From Pseudomonas profundi (GTDB lineage: Bacteria; Pseudomonadota; Gammaproteobacteria; Pseudomonadales; Pseudomonadaceae): a stretch of 64,000 nucleotides of DNA. Below the pieces are notes generated by a model, which saw nothing but the letters and a program-made list of their open reading frames with translations, had not been told where the DNA came from and made no database searches. The position numbers and the translations under genes were made by a program. The stretch spans positions 186,001 through 250,000 of the forward strand of contig NZ_VTPZ01000002.1 of NCBI RefSeq assembly GCF_008638305.1, read 5' to 3'. Below, piece after piece: positions 1-9,027 of this stretch (position 1 is its first letter; every line of letters begins with the position of its first letter).

Positions 1-111
1 CGTTGCTGGCACTTCCTTGCCGACGTCGGCAAGCACGCCGAGCATCCCGAAATTTGTGGCCGTTGCGTAAGCAACATCGAAGGTCCGGGCGAGGTGCGCC
101 AGCATGCCTGA
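1..111 (+). CDS. ileS: Isoleucyl-tRNA synthetase, C-terminal end (partial)
   Basis: Reading frame 1 is open from the first base to a TGA at 109-111 and encodes the last 36 residues of a protein. They carry the C-terminal zinc-finger pattern of bacterial IleS: a Cys-Trp-His start, then a C-G-R-C pair about 18 residues later, followed by an NIEGPGE-type stretch. In the family this zinc site helps the enzyme charge tRNA-Ile. The coding end overlaps the lspA start by 8 bp, the ileS-lspA order usual in proteobacteria. Only the tail is present, so nothing can be said about the catalytic core. Confidence 0.93.
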   Translation, partial: RCWHFLADVGKHAEHPEICGRCVSNIEGPGEVRQHA

Positions 112-598
112 TTGGCGGCGCAGTGGGCTGGTATGGCTCTGGTTGGCAGTGGTGGTAATAGCGCTCGATCTGCTGACCAAGTGGATCGTCGCCGGCCAAC
201 TGATCCCATATCAGAAAGTCCATTTGATCGAGGATTTCTTCGCGATCACGCTGGCTTTCAACACCGGCGCCGCGTTCAGCTTCCTGGCTGACGGCGGCGG
301 CTGGCAGCGCTGGTTCTTTATCGCCATTGCGGTGGGCGTCAGCGTCATGCTGCTGGTCTGGCTGGCGCGCCTCCCCAGGGAAAAAACCATCGAGTCGGTG
401 GCCCTGGTGCTGGTGCTGGGCGGAGCGCTCGGCAACCTCTACGACCGGATCGTGCACGGACACGTCGTCGACTTCATACTGGTCCACTGGCATAACAGCT
501 GGTATTTTCCGGCTTTCAATGTCGCTGACAGTGCGATTACAGTAGGTGCTGCGTTGCTGATATTTGATATGTTTCGGTCCGAGAAGAAAGCTGCCTGA
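104..598 (+). CDS. lspA: Lipoprotein signal peptidase II
   Basis: 164 residues, the normal length for LspA. This inner-membrane aspartyl protease removes the signal peptide from diacylglyceryl-modified prolipoproteins. Four hydrophobic segments are visible (about 11-30, 68-89, 97-112, 136-156). Family motifs are intact: AFNTGAAF at 51-58, NLYDR at 111-115, and the two catalytic aspartates at D123 (VVDF) and D142 (NVADS). The ATG at 104 overlaps the end of ileS, which suggests translational coupling. fkpB and ispH follow on the same strand, as in other pseudomonads. Confidence 0.97.
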   Translation: MPDWRRSGLVWLWLAVVVIALDLLTKWIVAGQLIPYQKVHLIEDFFAITLAFNTGAAFSFLADGGGWQRWFFIAIAVGVSVMLLVWLARLPREKTIESVALVLVLGGALGNLYDRIVHGHVVDFILVHWHNSWYFPAFNVADSAITVGAALLIFDMFRSEKKAA

Positions 599-670
599 AC
601 TTAGTCGCCGCCACTTGAGCGTGCCAGCGGTTCATCAGACAAACATCGGCCGACTAACGTGCACGGAACC

Positions 671-710
671 AACTCCCCCCTTTGAAAAAAGGGGGGCAGG
701 GGGGGATTCC
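671..710 (+). repeat. G/C-tract palindromic repeat, copy 1
   Basis: A C-run, TTTGAAAAAA and a G-run form a hairpin, followed by CAGGGGGGGATT. The same layout recurs at 2530-2564 (same orientation) and 2225-2260 (inverted). It lies in the 164-bp lspA-fkpB spacer and could fold in the mRNA. Similar C-tract/TTTG/CAAA/G-tract repeats occur scattered in many proteobacterial genomes; membership of a named family is not established here. Confidence 0.7.
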
Positions 711-762
711 AGCGGACCACAAGGACCAACCGAATCCCACCACACCACCAAGAGACACAACC

Positions 763-1200
763 ATGACCGACATCCGCATCAGCCAAGACACTGAAGTCAC
801 TCTACACTTCACGCTCAAGCTACCGAGCGGCGAAGTGGTTGATTCAACCGTCGACAAATCGCCAGCCACCTTCAAAGTCGGCGACGGTAGCCTGCTTCCA
901 GGCTTCGAACAGAGCCTGTTCGGCCTCAAGGCCGGCGACAAACGCTCCTTTGATATAGACGCAGAGCGCGGCTTCGGACCAGGCAATCCACTCAACATCC
1001 AGACCGTCCCCCGTGGCCAGTTTGATGAAATGGAGCTCGAACCCGGCCTGCTGGTGATCTTTCAGGACGCTGCCGGCGGTGAATTGCCTGGTGTGGTCAA
1101 AACGGTCAACGAAACCACCGTTGATGTGGATTTCAACCATCCACTCGCCGGCAAGACCATCACCTTTGATGTCGAAATTATTGAAGTAAAACCTGCGTAA
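763..1200 (+). CDS. fkpB: FKBP-type peptidyl-prolyl cis-trans isomerase (SlpA-like)
   Basis: 145 residues from the ATG at 763. The frame is open further upstream, but those codons cross the G/C-tract repeat, and an AAGAGA ribosome-binding site sits just before 763. The protein is a single FKBP domain of the SlpA/FkpB type with an inserted flap domain. It starts with a beta strand of the form [17 protein letters not shown], then [24 protein letters not shown], and ends in [15 protein letters not shown]. No signal peptide is seen, so it is probably cytoplasmic and acts as a folding helper. It lies between lspA and ispH, its standard place in gammaproteobacteria. Confidence 0.95.
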   Translation: MTDIRISQDTEVTLHFTLKLPSGEVVDSTVDKSPATFKVGDGSLLPGFEQSLFGLKAGDKRSFDIDAERGFGPGNPLNIQTVPRGQFDEMELEPGLLVIFQDAAGGELPGVVKTVNETTVDVDFNHPLAGKTITFDVEIIEVKPA

Positions 1201-1231
1201 CCTGTACGCATCCACTACGTCCGAGGCTTCC

Positions 1232-2179
1232 ATGCAGATCAAACTGGCCAATCCCCGCGGCTTTTGCGCCGGCGTCGACCGCGCCATCGAGATCGTGAAC
1301 CGCGCCCTTGAAGTGTTCGGGCCGCCGATTTATGTGCGTCACGAAGTGGTGCACAACAAATTCGTGGTGGAAGATCTACGCAACCGCGGCGCCATATTCG
1401 TCGAAGAGCTCGATCAGGTGCCCGATGATGTGATCGTCATATTCAGCGCCCACGGTGTCTCCCAGGCGGTTCGTCAGGAAGCCGACAAACGCGGCTTGAA
1501 GGTGTTTGACGCAACCTGTCCGCTTGTCACCAAGGTGCATCTGGAAGTCAGCAAATACAGCCGCGACGGCCGCGAATGCATCCTCATTGGCCACGCCGGG
1601 CACCCTGAAGTCGAAGGCACCATGGGCCAGTACGACACCAGCAAGGGCGGCTCGATCTACCTGGTTGAAGATGAAACGGACGTCGCCGAACTGGATATAC
1701 GCGACCCATCGAGCCTGGCTTTTGTGACGCAAACCACCTTGTCAATGGATGACACGGCAAAGGTCATCGATGCGCTGCGTGAGCGTTTCCCTGCTATCGA
1801 CGGACCGCGCAAGGATGATATCTGCTACGCCACACAGAACCGCCAGGACGCCGTCAAACAGCTCGCCGCCGAGTCTGATCTGGTCCTGGTAGTAGGCAGC
1901 CCTAACAGCTCCAACTCGAACCGTCTGCGTGAACTGTCGGAGCGTATGGGCACACCGGCTTACCTGATCGATGGCGCTGAAGAGATTCGTGCCGAGTGGC
2001 TGGAGGATGTGGGAAGCATCGGCATTACTGCGGGAGCGTCAGCCCCAGACATTCTGGTGCGCCAGGTGATCGATCATCTGCATTCGCTGGGTGCGACAGA
2101 CGCGCAGGAGCTTGACGGGCGGCCGGAAAATGTTGTGTTCAGTATGCCCAAGGAACTGCGAGTTGTGGAGGTCGAGTAG
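1232..2179 (+). CDS. ispH: 4-hydroxy-3-methylbut-2-enyl diphosphate reductase
   Basis: 315 residues. IspH (LytB) carries out the last step of the MEP pathway, reducing HMBPP to IPP and DMAPP with a 4Fe-4S cluster. The three cluster cysteines are in place: C12 (RGFCAGV), C96 (DATCPLV) and C198 (ICYATQNRQ). Conserved histidines H41 and H74 (HEVVH, SAHGVS) are also present. A GAGG ribosome-binding site precedes the ATG. The gene is 31 bp downstream of fkpB and likely co-transcribed with it. In P. aeruginosa the next genes are the minor pilin cluster; here a repeat-bounded spacer follows instead. Confidence 0.97.
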   Translation: MQIKLANPRGFCAGVDRAIEIVNRALEVFGPPIYVRHEVVHNKFVVEDLRNRGAIFVEELDQVPDDVIVIFSAHGVSQAVRQEADKRGLKVFDATCPLVTKVHLEVSKYSRDGRECILIGHAGHPEVEGTMGQYDTSKGGSIYLVEDETDVAELDIRDPSSLAFVTQTTLSMDDTAKVIDALRERFPAIDGPRKDDICYATQNRQDAVKQLAAESDLVLVVGSPNSSNSNRLRELSERMGTPAYLIDGAEEIRAEWLEDVGSIGITAGASAPDILVRQVIDHLHSLGATDAQELDGRPENVVFSMPKELRVVEVE

Positions 2180-2224
2180 GGCTGGTTGTTGAGCTTGCTG
2201 AGTTCTGAGATCACAACGAAACCC

Positions 2225-2260
2225 GGAATCCCCCTAGCCCCCTTTGTCAAAGGGGGGATC
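2225..2260. repeat. G/C-tract palindromic repeat, copy 2 (inverted)
   Basis: The core is CCCCCTAGCCCCCTTTG, followed by TCAAAGGGGGGAT. Its reverse complement matches copy 3 at 2530-2564 almost base for base, so the two face each other across about 270 bp. Each copy also contains an internal hairpin (CCCCCTTTG with CAAAGGGGG). It begins 45 bp after the ispH stop and could also serve as a transcript end. Confidence 0.8.
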
Positions 2261-2529
2261 AGATTGTGCGCTTTTATAGCTATATGCGTTGTCCAGGCTG
2301 TGTCAGCAAGTCAGCAAGTCAGCAACAGAAAAGCCGTGCATTGCTCTAAGCTCGCCAGATACGCCGACCAAGTGTGCGCACTGCCCATGCTTCTTTACCA
2401 AGGGGATGGTTCGTGCCCTGTGCTCGGTGCGTGTATTGGCTACTTGAAATGTAGTGCTCGGTTTTCCTACTATCTCGCAAGTACAGCAAATGCGCGCAAA
2501 TTGCACCAAGACATCAGGCTGCTCAGTCC
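2261..2529. other. Spacer bounded by inverted repeats, no gene recognised
   Basis: This 270-bp stretch lies between convergent ispH and mutT/thiE and is enclosed by inverted copies of the G/C-tract repeat. The open frames that cross it show no recognisable protein and run through the repeats, so I do not call a gene. It contains a short tandem repeat (2302-2325). With its flanks it has the shape of a small non-autonomous insertion of about 340 bp, but no target-site duplication is clear. Confidence 0.5.
2302..2325. repeat. Three perfect tandem copies of an 8-bp unit
   Basis: The unit GTCAGCAA is repeated three times without mismatch. It lies inside the repeat-bounded spacer after ispH, outside any recognised gene. 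Such short tandem repeats can change copy number by polymerase slippage. Confidence 0.85.
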
Positions 2530-2564
2530 AATTCCCCCTTTGACAAAGGGGGCTAGGGGGATTT
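2530..2564. repeat. G/C-tract palindromic repeat, copy 3
   Basis: The core is CCCCCTTTGACAAAGGGGG followed by CTAGGGGGATTT. It is the mirror partner of copy 2 at 2225-2260 and has the same orientation as copy 1 at 671-710. It ends 5 bp from the stop of the mutT/thiE gene read on the other strand. Confidence 0.8.
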
Positions 2565-2569
2565 GCTTT

Positions 2570-3514
2570 TCAGCCCGGCAATTCCCAGATCCCACGAATA
2601 CCCGCAACGCCCTGACCACCCACTTCAAACGCCCGCTCCAGATCCGCTAAACCAAGCCCACCAAGCAAGTACACCGGCATATTTACCTGCGCAATCAGCT
2701 CAGCAGCACGATCCCACCCAAGCGGTTTTGCATCAGGGTGACTCTGTGTCGGCAGTATTGGCGACAGGGTAACGAAATCGACCCCAGCCCGCGCAGCCAA
2801 TCCCAACTCCTCAGCATCATGACAGGACGCCGCCAGCCAACCGTCAAACCCGTCCCGCTGCCGGCCTGCGGCCGCCATCATACGTAACTGGGACGAAGTG
2901 AGATGCCATCCGGCCCCGGCAATGGATGGCGGCACGTCGCCCTTGAGCATAAAGGTAAAATCCGTCCCAAAGCGCTCCACGACAGCATCCGCCCAAGCTT
3001 GATACTCATCCGCAGCAAGCTGCGTCTGCCGCAACTGAACCACCCGTACACCTCGCCGCCGCGCACTCTCCAGCCCACTCAGCAGAATGCCCAAATTGGC
3101 GACATCAGGCGTTACGAGATACAGCTCAGGCAGTCGCGCGGCGGCGACGATGGGTACATTCGCTTCAGGAAAGGAATATTCCTTGAGATACGCCGGAGCC
3201 ACCCAGCGCACCGGCTGACCCTCGGCACCATGCGCTTTACCGGTGAACGCAGTCACGCGCCACACATCAAGCCGTACAGACTTATCCGAATAGTCATGAC
3301 GAATATCCAGCAGCGGACGCGCCTCGGTTATCTCGACCCCAAGCTCTTCACGCAACTCTCGCCGTAGCCCATCGAAACGCGATTCACGGTCCTCCAGCTT
3401 ACCCCCAGGAAACTCCCACAACCCGCCCTGATGCGCATGATCGGGTCGTTTGGCTATGAGAATTTCTCCGGTAGGGTTGTAGATGACCGCAGCCATCACG
3501 TGAATACGTCGCAT
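2570..3514 (-). CDS. mutT: Nudix hydrolase (MutT) fused to a ThiE-like domain
   Basis: 314 residues in two parts. Residues 1-130 are a MutT-type Nudix domain with the Nudix box GGKLEDRESRFDGLRRELREELG (G, E, R, E-x-x-E-E positions present). In the family this hydrolyses oxidised nucleotides such as 8-oxo-dGTP. Residues from about 135 to the end resemble thiamine-phosphate synthase, with a glycine-rich phosphate-binding end (YLLGGLGLADLE). This two-domain form is common in pseudomonads; whether the ThiE-like half is catalytic is not known to me. It is the last gene of the pilB-to-mutT run, 17 bp after yacG. Confidence 0.9.
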   Translation of the reverse strand: MRRIHVMAAVIYNPTGEILIAKRPDHAHQGGLWEFPGGKLEDRESRFDGLRRELREELGVEITEARPLLDIRHDYSDKSVRLDVWRVTAFTGKAHGAEGQPVRWVAPAYLKEYSFPEANVPIVAAARLPELYLVTPDVANLGILLSGLESARRRGVRVVQLRQTQLAADEYQAWADAVVERFGTDFTFMLKGDVPPSIAGAGWHLTSSQLRMMAAAGRQRDGFDGWLAASCHDAEELGLAARAGVDFVTLSPILPTQSHPDAKPLGWDRAAELIAQVNMPVYLLGGLGLADLERAFEVGGQGVAGIRGIWELPG

Positions 3515-3531
3515 CAGCAGCGCATCCTTAC

Positions 3532-3723
3532 CTAGTCCCGCTCCGGGAAATCCTCGGAGAACAGGTCCTGTTCCAGTTCATTGCCGGGAATAGCATGCTC
3601 TTCTGAAGCCCATGCGCCCAGGTCGATCAGGCGGCAGCGATGGGAGCAGAAGGGGCGGTCGGGAAAGCTGTCGTCCCAGGTTACGGGTGCTTTGCAGGTG
3701 GGGCATTCTACGGTCAGGGTCAT
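3532..3723 (-). CDS. yacG: DNA gyrase inhibitor YacG (zinc protein)
   Basis: 63 residues, the usual size. A four-cysteine zinc site is visible: C7 and C10 in a CPTC knuckle, then C26 and C30 in CSHRC. The tail is acidic. In E. coli YacG binds GyrB and inhibits gyrase. The start codon overlaps the coaE stop as ATGA, a sign of translational coupling. Confidence 0.93.
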   Translation of the reverse strand: MTLTVECPTCKAPVTWDDSFPDRPFCSHRCRLIDLGAWASEEHAIPGNELEQDLFSEDFPERD

Positions 3724-4325
3724 GATCGGGCTCCTTCGGCGATTGCCAGGTAGCGTTGATGGAGCGCGTCCACTTGCGCGTGCAGAGCGGCCAGGTTCTT
3801 GTCGTTGGTAATGACGTCATCGGCATGCCGCAAACGGTCATCGCGCTTGGCCTGTGCCTGCATGATGGCTTTGATCTGTTCTTCTGACACCTGATCGCGC
3901 TGCCTGGTGCGGGCGATTTGTATCTCTTCGGGTACATCGACCACCAGTACACGTTGCGTCATCTGATACCGGCCGGATTCGACCAGCAGCGGCGAGACCA
4001 GCAAGGCGTAGGCAGAGGTGGCAGAAGCGAGGTCGCTGATGATCTCATCGCGGATCAAGGGATGCAGCAATTGTTCGAGCCAGAGGCGCTGTTCGGGGTC
4101 TCTGAATACCTCTTCGCGTAGCGCAGCGCGATTCAGGAAGCCGCCCTCCAGCAACATGTGTTGACCGAACCGATCAACAATCTGGCTTAATGCGGGGCGG
4201 CCCGGCTCTACGACGACGCGGGACTTAACGTCCGCGTCCACAACATGAATACCATGAGCCTGCGCGAAGCGGTCGGCGGCGGCGCTCTTGCCGCTGCCGA
4301 TTCCGCCGGTCAATCCAATGATCAT
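3720..4325 (-). CDS. coaE: Dephospho-CoA kinase
   Basis: 201 residues from the ATG at 4325. The frame runs 15 codons further upstream, but that would overlap pilD, and the protein as called begins directly with the family N-terminus [14 protein letters not shown]. The P-loop is at 7-14. The enzyme phosphorylates dephospho-CoA, the last step of coenzyme A synthesis. A conserved DAD motif (VVDADVKSR) follows at about 29-37. The start is one base away from the pilD stop. The pilD-coaE-yacG order is the pseudomonad norm. Confidence 0.96.
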   Translation of the reverse strand: MIIGLTGGIGSGKSAAADRFAQAHGIHVVDADVKSRVVVEPGRPALSQIVDRFGQHMLLEGGFLNRAALREEVFRDPEQRLWLEQLLHPLIRDEIISDLASATSAYALLVSPLLVESGRYQMTQRVLVVDVPEEIQIARTRQRDQVSEEQIKAIMQAQAKRDDRLRHADDVITNDKNLAALHAQVDALHQRYLAIAEGARS

Positions 4326-4326
4326 T

Positions 4327-5199
4327 CTATAATCCGGCAAATCTGAGATAGGTGCCGGTAATTGTGTCACCCCAGATCAAGGCAATCCACCCGGCAATCG
4401 CCAGGTAGGGGCCGAAGGGCAGGGGAGTGGCGTTGGAATCGCCGCGGCTTTTCAGAATGATGATGCCGAGAATCGCGCCGACGAGAGATGAAAGCAGGAT
4501 GGTTAGCGTCAATACCTGCCAGCCACCCCAGGCGCCGATCATTGCCAGCAGCTTGAAATCCCCGTAACCCATGCCTTCCTTGCCGGTGATCAGCTTGAAC
4601 AGCCAATACACGGACCATAAGCTGAGGTAGCCGAACACGGCGCCCCACAAGGCAGTATCGAGATCGGTAAACACGCCGAAGCTGTTGACGATCAGCCCCA
4701 GCCACAACAGCGGTAGAACGATGACATCAGGAAGCAGCTGGGTGTCGGCATCGATCAGGCTCAGCGCGACCAAACCCCAGGTCAGCACCAATAGCCCGCC
4801 GGCCGCCCAGCCGAAACCAAGCTGCCAGGCCACGACCATGGATAGCGCAGCCGTCAGCAGCTCAACCAGCGGATAGCGCGGGCTGATGCGGTTATTGCAC
4901 TGGCCGCAGCGGCCGCGCAGGAATACATAACTCACCACGGGCACGTTTTGCCAGGCTTTGATCTCGGTCTGGCAATGCGGGCAATGGGAATGGGGCAGAA
5001 CGAGATTGTAGGTAGGCTCGTCGGGGTGCTCAGTGCCAGGCTGGAGAATCTCCCGCGCCTGTATGCGCCAGTCCCGCTCCATCATGCGCGGCAAGCGGTG
5101 GATCACGACATTGAGAAAGCTGCCGATGATCAAACCCAGCAGGCCAGCAAGCAAAACAAAGGCCAGCACGTGGCTGGCCAGGTAATCAATAAGAGTCAT
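4327..5199 (-). CDS. pilD: Type IV prepilin peptidase / N-methyltransferase
   Basis: 290 residues, an integral membrane protein with about eight hydrophobic helices. PilD cleaves the leader of type IV prepilins and type II secretion pseudopilins after glycine and methylates the new N-terminus. The N-terminal cytoplasmic domain has the two zinc-binding pairs C73/C76 and C98/C101. The two catalytic aspartates are D150 (LIDAD) and D214 in the GYGDFK motif. The gene follows pilC after 3 bp. Its substrate PilA is encoded divergently, upstream of pilB. Confidence 0.97.
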   Translation of the reverse strand: MTLIDYLASHVLAFVLLAGLLGLIIGSFLNVVIHRLPRMMERDWRIQAREILQPGTEHPDEPTYNLVLPHSHCPHCQTEIKAWQNVPVVSYVFLRGRCGQCNNRISPRYPLVELLTAALSMVVAWQLGFGWAAGGLLVLTWGLVALSLIDADTQLLPDVIVLPLLWLGLIVNSFGVFTDLDTALWGAVFGYLSLWSVYWLFKLITGKEGMGYGDFKLLAMIGAWGGWQVLTLTILLSSLVGAILGIIILKSRGDSNATPLPFGPYLAIAGWIALIWGDTITGTYLRFAGL

Positions 5200-5202
5200 G
5201 TT

Positions 5203-6468
5203 TTATACAACAGAGCCCAGCTGGAAGATTGGCAGGTACATGGCGATGATCAAACCGCCGACGAGCACCCCGAGCACGCTCATGATCAGAGGTTCCAGCA
5301 GTGTGGTCAGGTTGTCGACCTTGTTATCCACTTCAGCCTCGTAATAGTCTGCGACCTTCTCAAGCATGCCATCGAGGTTACCGGATTCCTCGCCGATGCC
5401 AGCCATCTGCACAGCGAGTGAGGGGAACACGTTGGTGGTGCGCATCGAGAAGTTCAGCTGGGAACCTGCCGATACATCTTCCTTGACCTTCATCACAGCA
5501 TTGCGGAAAACCACGTTACCCACCGCGCCACCGACCGAGTCGAGCGCATCCACAAGCGGTACACCGGCAGCGAAGGTGGTGGAGAGGGTGCGGGCGTAAC
5601 GCGCCACGGCGGCTTCGTAGATGATCTTGCCCACGACGGGCGCCTTGAGCAGCGCCCGATCCTGTGCGTCGCGGAACTTGAGGGATTTCCGGTTAACCTG
5701 CGTATAGACGTAGCCCAGCACAATCAGGCCGATCAGGATAATGAACCACCAGGACTGCAGCCATTCAGACAACCCGATGACGAAAAGCGTGAAGGCCGGC
5801 AACTCGGCACCGAAGCTTGAAAACACTTCCTTGAACTGTGGAACCACCTTCAGCAACAGGATCGCCGTTACCACGATGGCAACGACTACCACCGCGATCG
5901 GGTAGGTCATGGCCTTCTTGATTTTGGCTTTCAGCGCTTCGGTCTTTTCCTTGTAGGTCGCGATCCGGTCCAGCAGGGATTCGAGTCGGCCCGATTGCTC
6001 ACCGGACTCAACCAGGTTGCAGAACAGATCATCGAAATACTTGGGATGCTGACGCAGCGAATCCGCCAGCGTATTACCGGCGGCTACATCCGTTTTGATG
6101 GTGTTGACGAGTTTGGCCAGACTGGGGTTTTCAGCACCCTCGGCGATGATCTCGAAGGCCTGCACAATAGGCACGCCGGACTCCATCATGGTCGCTAGCT
6201 GACGTGTGAAGAAGGCGATATCAAGGGGTTTGATCGCCTTGCTACGTTTGCCGAACAGGGTGGAGCTTTTGTTGATCCTGGTAACGAGAATGCCCTGCTT
6301 GCGCAGCTGGGCCTTGATCAGCGCTGGGTTGGTTCCCTGGATTTCGCCGGAAATCTTCGTGCCCTTGCGATCCTTGCCTTCCCATTTGAAGGGATAGATC
6401 TTAGGTTCCTTGGCCTTCTTTTTCGCCGGGGCCGGCTTCCTTTTTAGCGCTGCTGCTTGCTGAGCCAT
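5203..6468 (-). CDS. pilC: Type IV pilus inner-membrane platform protein PilC
   Basis: 421 residues. PilC is the inner-membrane platform on which the PilB ATPase acts to assemble pilin. The N-terminus is lysine-rich with a region like IYPFKWEGKDRKGTKISGEI. Two GspF/PilC repeats follow (about 85-205 and 290-415), with membrane segments near 190-215, 240-260 and 395-415. The motif FTRQLATMMESGVPIVQAFE is typical of the family. It sits 3 bp after pilB and 3 bp before pilD, so the three are almost certainly one transcript. Confidence 0.97.
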   Translation of the reverse strand: MAQQAAALKRKPAPAKKKAKEPKIYPFKWEGKDRKGTKISGEIQGTNPALIKAQLRKQGILVTRINKSSTLFGKRSKAIKPLDIAFFTRQLATMMESGVPIVQAFEIIAEGAENPSLAKLVNTIKTDVAAGNTLADSLRQHPKYFDDLFCNLVESGEQSGRLESLLDRIATYKEKTEALKAKIKKAMTYPIAVVVVAIVVTAILLLKVVPQFKEVFSSFGAELPAFTLFVIGLSEWLQSWWFIILIGLIVLGYVYTQVNRKSLKFRDAQDRALLKAPVVGKIIYEAAVARYARTLSTTFAAGVPLVDALDSVGGAVGNVVFRNAVMKVKEDVSAGSQLNFSMRTTNVFPSLAVQMAGIGEESGNLDGMLEKVADYYEAEVDNKVDNLTTLLEPLIMSVLGVLVGGLIIAMYLPIFQLGSVV

Positions 6469-6471
6469 GAC

Positions 6472-8172
6472 TTAATCCTTTGTCACTCGGTTAACTTCCG
6501 CCAGACTGGTAACACCCTGTTCTGCTTTCATCAGGGCCGACTGGCGCAAGCTTCTGAAACCTTCCTGTTGGGCTACGTCTGAAATCTGAATAGAGTTGCC
6601 GTCTTCCATGATGATGCGTTGCATGGCTGGCGTGATTTTTACCACTTCATAAATACCAACACGCCCTTTATAACCGTCTTTACAGTTTTCGCAACCTACT
6701 GGCCCGTAAATCGTCAACCCTGCATCAATTTTTGCGGGGCTGTAGCCTTCTTCGATGAGCGTCTCGCGCGGCACCTCGAAGGGCGTCTTGCAGGTCTTAC
6801 AGAGCCGACGCGCGAGGCGCTGGGCGATGATCAGGTTGACGGATGTGGCGATGTTGAATGAGGGCACGCCCATGTTGCGCAAACGCGTCAGGGTTTCGGC
6901 CGCGCTATTGGTGTGCAGCGTGGAAAGCACCATGTGACCGGTCTGCGCCGCCTTGATCGCGATCTCGGCGGTCTCCAGGTCCCGGATCTCCCCGACCATG
7001 ATGATGTCCGGGTCCTGACGCAGGAACGCACGCAGCGCCTTGGCAAAATCCAGACCCTGCTTGGGGTTCACGTTGACCTGGTTGATGCCTTCCAGGTTGA
7101 TCTCCACCGGATCTTCTGCGGTGGAGATATTGCGTTCCATGGTGTTGAGGATGTTCAGACCGGTATACAGCGACACCGTCTTGCCCGAACCAGTGGGCCC
7201 GGTTACCAGAATCATGCCCTGGGGCTTCGCCAGTGCGGAGAGGTACATTTCCTTCTGGTCTTCTTCATAGCCCAGCGCATCGATGCCCATCTTGGCGCTT
7301 TCAGCGTCAAGAATACGCAGCACCACCTTCTCGCCCCAGAGTGTCGGCAGGGTGTTTACCCGGAAATCGATGGCCTTGTTCCGCGAGATCTTCATCTTGA
7401 TGCGGCCATCCTGCGGCTTGCGCCGCTCGGCCATATCCATGGATGACATGACTTTCAAGCGTGCCGCGATGCGCACGCCAAGCTGCACCGGCGGCTTGGC
7501 TATCTCATGCAGAATGCCGTCAGTACGAAAGCGCACGCGGTACATTTTTTCATAGGGTTCGAAATGCAAGTCCGATGAGCCCATGCGCACCGCATCCAGC
7601 AGCATCTTGTTGACGAAGCGCACGATAGGCGCGTCGTCCGCATCGCCGGTACCGGTCGCTTTGGCATCTTCGGTTACCGACTCAACCTCAAGGTCATCCA
7701 GGCCCGAGTCATCCATATCCCCAAGCCCGCCAGTGGGGCTTTCCAGATACTTGTCGATGGCGGCGTGGAGCTTGTCGTCTTCGACCATGACCGCATCAGT
7801 CATCAAGCCGGTATTGAACTGGATATCGCTCAACGCCTGCTGATTGGTCGGGTCGGACATGGCCAGGAACAGCCGCGAGCCCCGCTTGTATAACGGCAGC
7901 ACGCAATGCTGGCGGATCAGTTTCTCGCTGACCAGTTCCTGCGGCTGATGATCCTTATCCAGTGACCCGAGATCAAAAAACGGATAGCCGAATTCGTCCG
8001 CACAGGCCATCGCCAGGTCGCGTGAACTGGCCAGCTTGTTCTGTACCAGATAGGTAATGAGGGGAATCTTGTCTAACGTGGCCTGTTTGCTGGCCTTGCT
8101 GGCAACGGTTGCGTCCAGCAACTGATCCTGAACGATCCTTCGTGCCAGACCAGAGAGCGCGGGGGTATCCAT
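6472..8172 (-). CDS. pilB: Type IV pilus extension ATPase PilB
   Basis: 566 residues, the expected length. PilB is the cytoplasmic hexameric motor that powers pilus extension. The N-terminal MshEN-type domain (1-150) is followed by the secretion ATPase core, with Walker A GPTGSGKT near residue 327, an Asp box and a His box (GHMVLSTLHTNSA). A C-terminal tetracysteine zinc site (CKTCK, then CENCK) is typical of PilB and not of the retraction ATPase PilT. It is the first gene of the minus-strand pilBCD-coaE-yacG run and is divergent from pilA. Confidence 0.97.
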   Translation of the reverse strand: MDTPALSGLARRIVQDQLLDATVASKASKQATLDKIPLITYLVQNKLASSRDLAMACADEFGYPFFDLGSLDKDHQPQELVSEKLIRQHCVLPLYKRGSRLFLAMSDPTNQQALSDIQFNTGLMTDAVMVEDDKLHAAIDKYLESPTGGLGDMDDSGLDDLEVESVTEDAKATGTGDADDAPIVRFVNKMLLDAVRMGSSDLHFEPYEKMYRVRFRTDGILHEIAKPPVQLGVRIAARLKVMSSMDMAERRKPQDGRIKMKISRNKAIDFRVNTLPTLWGEKVVLRILDAESAKMGIDALGYEEDQKEMYLSALAKPQGMILVTGPTGSGKTVSLYTGLNILNTMERNISTAEDPVEINLEGINQVNVNPKQGLDFAKALRAFLRQDPDIIMVGEIRDLETAEIAIKAAQTGHMVLSTLHTNSAAETLTRLRNMGVPSFNIATSVNLIIAQRLARRLCKTCKTPFEVPRETLIEEGYSPAKIDAGLTIYGPVGCENCKDGYKGRVGIYEVVKITPAMQRIIMEDGNSIQISDVAQQEGFRSLRQSALMKAEQGVTSLAEVNRVTKD

Positions 8173-8533
8173 AGGCGACTATTGGTCTCGGAGCTGTGTT
8201 GGCTGTATAGCGTTTTATCGGCTGACTATATTACAGGTTTAGGGCCGTGCACACCGTTGGGGATGAAAAGCGGCTGGGCGGCGGGTGCGTGAGGTGACGT
8301 TTATTGTCAGCTTTGGTCGGAATTTGGAAATCGGATGGTTGCCTGGGGCTGATTTCGTGTGCTGGCGCCTACGGTTGGAAAAGTCAGTGATTCGTTGTCA
8401 GGTGCGCAGTATGCGGCCTGGTTGGCATTTTGAGCGGCGATTGTCGCTTCGTAAAGGCGGTTCGGCTGGGTTGGCACGCGGGGTGCTTAGTGTGTCGCAG
8501 CCCAACGGCTAAATCACATAATGGAGTTATAAG
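8173..8533. other. pilB-pilA divergent intergenic region
   Basis: This 361-bp region separates divergent pilB and pilA. Next to pilA it holds the sigma-54-type promoter at 8472-8487. The rest would carry the PilR enhancer site and the pilB promoter; I could not pick out either with confidence. The open frames through it show no recognisable protein. Confidence 0.6.
8472..8487 (+). promoter_or_regulatory. Sigma-54 (-24/-12) promoter of pilA
   Basis: TGGCACGCGGGGTGCT carries GG and GC dinucleotides exactly 10 bp apart, matching the RpoN consensus TGGCACG-N4-TTGC. It lies about 47 bp before the pilA ATG. In P. aeruginosa pilA is transcribed by RpoN with the PilS/PilR pair, and both regulators are encoded in this window (49336-52309). 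The match is by eye; the -12 element is GTGCT instead of TTGCT. Confidence 0.8.
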
Positions 8534-8968
8534 ATGAAAGCTCAAATGCAGAAAGGTTTTACACTTATCGAACTGATGATCGTGGTCGCGATTATTGGTA
8601 TTTTGGCGGCGATTGCTATTCCGCAGTATCAGACCTATGTAGCTAAGTCCCAAGTCAGCCGGGTGATGTCTGAGACCGGTAGCTTGCGCACGGCGGCCGA
8701 AGCTTGTTTGTTGGATGGAAAAACAACTATTGGCACTGGAGCTGGCCAATGTGATATAGGTGCAACGGATTCTAATTTGCTGACAGGTGGTACGCCTACA
8801 GTTACATTGACCACTACCCCGGCCACAATCGTAGCGAACTTTGGAGACAGTGCAGCTACCGCGTTGGCTAGTGATAGCTTAACCTGGGAGCGTTCGGCGG
8901 CAGGAACTTGGACATGCTCTACCACCGTGGATGATAATTTCAAACCCGCAGGTTGCACTGGTTCCTAA
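8534..8968 (+). CDS. pilA: Type IV major pilin
   Basis: 144 residues. The class III leader MKAQMQKG is cut after G8, giving a mature pilin that starts [10 protein letters not shown] with the required Glu at mature position 5. A hydrophobic helix of about 22 residues follows. Cysteines at 58/73 and 128/141 suggest two disulfides; the second pair encloses the C-terminal D-loop. The protein ends GCTGS, with a terminal serine as in P. aeruginosa group I pilins, where that serine can be glycosylated. An imperfect ribosome-binding site (GGAGT) lies before the ATG. A terminator follows directly, so pilA is probably transcribed alone. Confidence 0.96.
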   Translation: MKAQMQKGFTLIELMIVVAIIGILAAIAIPQYQTYVAKSQVSRVMSETGSLRTAAEACLLDGKTTIGTGAGQCDIGATDSNLLTGGTPTVTLTTTPATIVANFGDSAATALASDSLTWERSAAGTWTCSTTVDDNFKPAGCTGS

Positions 8969-8986
8969 CCAGCGTCGTTATAATAA

Positions 8987-9016
8987 ACACCCCGCTCCAA
9001 GCGGGGTGTTTTGTTT
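8987..9016 (+). terminator. Rho-independent terminator of pilA
   Basis: A 10-bp perfect stem (AACACCCCGC with GCGGGGTGTT), a 4-base loop and a T-rich tail (TTGTTT) sit 19 bp after the pilA stop. It separates the highly expressed pilin gene from the next gene. Confidence 0.93.
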
Positions 9017-9027
9017 GAGGTCGTGGC

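Noticed and set aside
2186-2650. 154-codon frame across the ispH-mutT spacer
   Set aside because: It reads through two repeat copies and into the opposite-strand mutT/thiE gene, with no protein similarity that I can see.
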